In this document: positions 5,683 through 7,581 of the stretch, one piece after another
Layout of the letters: every line of letters starts with the position of its first letter
Numbering within the stretch: the first letter of the stretch is position 1
Source of the DNA: Methanobacteriota archaeon
GTDB lineage: Archaea; Thermoplasmatota; Poseidoniia; Poseidoniales; Poseidoniaceae
Length of the DNA stretch: 7,581 bases
Direction of reading: 5' to 3'
Assembly (NCBI GenBank): GCA_018623995.1
Contig: JAAZUV010000064.1
Coordinates: forward strand, 1 to 7,581
Translations under genes and position numbers: made by a program
The notes under the pieces: generated by a model
Database searches by the model: none
Told to the model about the DNA's origin: nothing
What the model saw: the letters and a program-made list of their open reading frames with translations, nothing else

Positions 5683-7581
5683 GAATTTTGGTGCCGAACC
5701 GTATTCTACCACACGGATGCTTGAATCGCATGTTGGGCAAGTGAATCGGAACGGTGGTTCGTTTCCTCCAGGAACGGCAAGACGTGCCTCACAAGAAGGA
5801 CAGGATATACGTCGGTTTGTATCCATTCGACATTCGTTTGGACCGAGAGCGTATTTCTTCGTCTCTTCCTCCTCTTCCTCCTCTTCTTCCTCGGATTCAA
5901 TTGCAGGAGCACGTGGTGTTCTGAATCGGAGAACCAGCAATGCGAGCGCGAAGAGAACATAACCTGCAGCAATCAACTGCAACGTCGTTTGCTTTCCAAT
6001 TTCAATTCCCAAAAGTTCGATACCTTGTGGTGGTTTAGCCTCACCTCGAACATCGATTTCAATCGAAGAGGATTCAGCATCAACGCTGCTTCCATCGATT
6101 TGAATCAGTGCCCGAACTCGAAGTTCAACATCCGTGGATTCCGTTGTCAGTGCATTGAAACGGACAACAAATATTTCCGATGCACCCGGTTCGAGCGTGA
6201 AAGCATCCGTGACTTCACCCAAGGAATTGTTCCAACGAATATCAAGAACGCCATCTCCAACTCCGACCATTGTTAGAATACCGGAAACAGCGATGTTTGC
6301 GAGATTGGAGATGGTGACGGTCGTCGACGAGCCTCCAAGGTATGGGATTGTCAAGTCATCATCGCCGATGCTAATCGCTGCGACAGACGATGAATCCCAC
6401 GTTGCATCAACGGTGTAGACAACGACTTCATTCTCAATCGCATCAGAGCGAGCACTTGAAACGGACCTGAAACTGAAGGCGTTGGTCCCTGCTAACGCAT
6501 TCGAAGGGATTTCGCAGTTCCATGGAAGTTCAGATGAAGAAGCACCTGGTTGCAAAAGAACGGACGATTCAATGTCGCAATCCAAACCCACGGAAGAGAG
6601 CGTGAATACGTCAACACTGTTGCCCGTATTGGTGACCTTAAGCGTTCCATCGATGGTGCCGCCTGCTTCTGAAGTCGCATCGTTTTCGTAGACGAATAGG
6701 TCGGAGCCTGCAGTCATTGGAAGAAGTGTGATGAGTGCAACATCGGTTGAAGCAGGATCGAGTGTTGACGTGGCAACAATGTTGATTGGCAAACCACTTG
6801 AACTCGCCCCAGTTGATGTTTCACGCACACTGAGAACAACCGTTTCAGATTGACCAATACCGAGATTAACCGACGTCTTGGACAAGGAGAGCTCGAAATA
6901 ATTCGAGGTTTCACCTGCACCTATCGAAAGGAGGAACGTGTCCTGAAGCGTTCCGATGTTGGTCACTTCAATGGTGATGTTGGTGGCAACAGAAGGACCT
7001 GCGATGATCTGATTGGTGTTCGGGCTCAGTTGTGCAAGGGATCGATCAACAACCTGCAACTCAATCGATAGAAGTGCACTGGTTGAATCCGAAAGCAATT
7101 GAAGCGAAAGCGAATCGGTACGTGCACTTGTCGCAGCGGATGCTGATACGTTCAACGATACATTGTACGTTGCTCCTGCTTCAAGCACGTAACCATCGAT
7201 AGCAGGTAGAACAGCATTGACGCCTCCGGGGAGCCCCGCAATGGTGAACGTGTCAAGTGTGATGTTTGAGGTTCCATCGTTTTCGATGGTGAGCATGACG
7301 GATGCTTCATTTCCAGATTGAACGACGATTCGACCGTCGAGAGGACCTCGCAGGTTCAAGCTGTCCTGCTCTTGAACGTCGAATTCCAAAGTCAAGTTTT
7401 GACTGATGATGGAGTCATGTGTCACCGTCACGACACGGTCAAGTAGGCCGATTGAGCCTTCTGAAGCGACTGCCTTCAGGGTCCAAACAGCCGATGCATC
7501 GGCTGCAACAGAGACGCTTGATGCGCTGTCGAGCATGAGCGATATTGGGGAGCTCGCATTGCTGTTGATTTGCAACGAGAA
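5680..7581 (-). CDS. Large surface protein with NEW3/CARDB-like Ig repeats, membrane anchor, poly-Glu and cytoplasmic zinc ribbon (C-terminal 633 aa, partial)
   Basis: The frame is open to the right edge, so the N-terminus lies outside; residues are numbered from the first visible one (Phe). Function unknown. About four beta-sandwich repeats of roughly 100 residues follow one another (about 80-170, 190-275, 292-390, 402-500). Several carry the N-x-G turn typical of NEW3/CARDB-type Ig folds (for example IENDGTSN, VTNIGT, VTNTGNS) and a later LxPG or LEAG turn. Cys335 and Cys356 may form a disulfide. A transmembrane helix (about 533-552) is followed by RFRTPR, putting the C-terminus in the cytoplasm. 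There follow ten glutamates (564-573) and a zinc ribbon with C594-x2-C597 and C615-x2-C618. The outside part probably binds polymers or other surface proteins, and the ribbon may bind a cytoplasmic partner; both are inference. Serine- and threonine-rich composition fits a glycosylated surface protein. Confidence 0.92.
   Translation of the reverse strand, partial: FSLQINSNASSPISLMLDSASSVSVAADASAVWTLKAVASEGSIGLLDRVVTVTHDSIISQNLTLEFDVQEQDSLNLRGPLDGRIVVQSGNEASVMLTIENDGTSNITLDTFTIAGLPGGVNAVLPAIDGYVLEAGATYNVSLNVSASAATSARTDSLSLQLLSDSTSALLSIELQVVDRSLAQLSPNTNQIIAGPSVATNITIEVTNIGTLQDTFLLSIGAGETSNYFELSLSKTSVNLGIGQSETVVLSVRETSTGASSSGLPINIVATSTLDPASTDVALITLLPMTAGSDLFVYENDATSEAGGTIDGTLKVTNTGNSVDVFTLSSVGLDCDIESSVLLQPGASSSELPWNCEIPSNALAGTNAFSFRSVSSARSDAIENEVVVYTVDATWDSSSVAAISIGDDDLTIPYLGGSSTTVTISNLANIAVSGILTMVGVGDGVLDIRWNNSLGEVTDAFTLEPGASEIFVVRFNALTTESTDVELRVRALIQIDGSSVDAESSSIEIDVRGEAKPPQGIELLGIEIGKQTTLQLIAAGYVLFALALLVLRFRTPRAPAIESEEEEEEEEEETKKYALGPNECRMDTNRRISCPSCEARLAVPGGNEPPFRFTCPTCDSSIRVVEYGSAPKF
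5728..5802 (-). other. Zinc-ribbon coding segment (CPSC...CPTC)
   Basis: This codes for the two CxxC knuckles, CPSC and CPTC, separated by 17 residues, at the extreme C-terminus of the surface protein after its membrane helix. The spacing and the CPxC form match small zinc ribbons such as the MJ0042-type finger. Because the helix is followed by positive residues, the ribbon is predicted to be cytoplasmic. Metal binding is inferred from the four cysteines only. Confidence 0.75.
5863..5892 (-). repeat. GAG/GAA run encoding ten glutamates
   Basis: The tract is a mixed GAG/GAA trinucleotide run between the membrane helix and the zinc ribbon. It gives a strongly acidic cytoplasmic linker. Such runs are prone to replication slippage in steps of three bases, which would change linker length without breaking the frame. 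Confidence 0.9.

Noticed and set aside
5863..5892. Polypyrimidine run on the plus strand as a transcription terminator for trmI
   Set aside because: It is a CTC/TTC mix without a continuous T-run, lies about 180 bp past the stop, and is fully explained by the poly-Glu codons on the minus strand.

Overview
The window reads as part of an archaeal chromosome, most likely a Marine Group II (Poseidoniales-type) euryarchaeon. The grounds are: a Lon protease of the archaeal membrane-anchored LonB type (transmembrane pair inserted between Walker A and Walker B), a TrmI tRNA m1A methyltransferase with the archaeal motif set, a TATA box spaced for a leaderless mRNA, and two very large surface proteins built from Ig-like repeats with one C-terminal membrane anchor. 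The phylum-level placement is inference from style and families; no rRNA or other marker gene is present. There are no tRNA or rRNA genes, insertion sequences or CRISPR arrays.

Layout. 1-1194 (minus): LonB, truncated by the left window edge before its protease domain. 1195-1258: short gap with a possible lonB promoter and Shine-Dalgarno. 1259-4774 (minus): a 1171-residue secreted, membrane-anchored protein with an N-terminal thioredoxin-like domain (CGHC), CARDB/cadherin-like modules, a coiled coil, one transmembrane helix and a cytoplasmic QPxx-repeat tail. 4775-4890: divergent intergenic region with a clear minus-strand TATA box and a perfect inverted repeat next to the plus-strand gene. 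4891-5679 (plus): trmI. 5680-7581 (minus): C-terminal 633 residues of a second Ig-repeat surface protein with a membrane helix, poly-glutamate run and cytoplasmic zinc ribbon; its stop codon abuts that of trmI with no base between.

Functionally, LonB (membrane protein quality control), the thioredoxin-bearing surface protein and the zinc-ribbon surface protein all sit at the cell envelope, while trmI is tRNA modification housekeeping. No shared pathway is proven. lonB could be read through from the gene upstream of it (64 bp gap) or from its own promoter.

The most unusual signal is at the left edge. Bases 1-83 of the plus strand contain no cytosine at all, with T raised to 39 of 83 and G and A unremarkable, and the boundary is sharp. 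The lonB reading frame stays open through it, and changing A back to G on the coding strand turns the odd peptide HKTQHHTN into REAQRRAG, the motif I expect at this place in LonB. This is what complete C-to-T conversion (deamination) of one strand over a bounded tract would produce. A technical cause at a contig or read end is at least as likely as a biological one.
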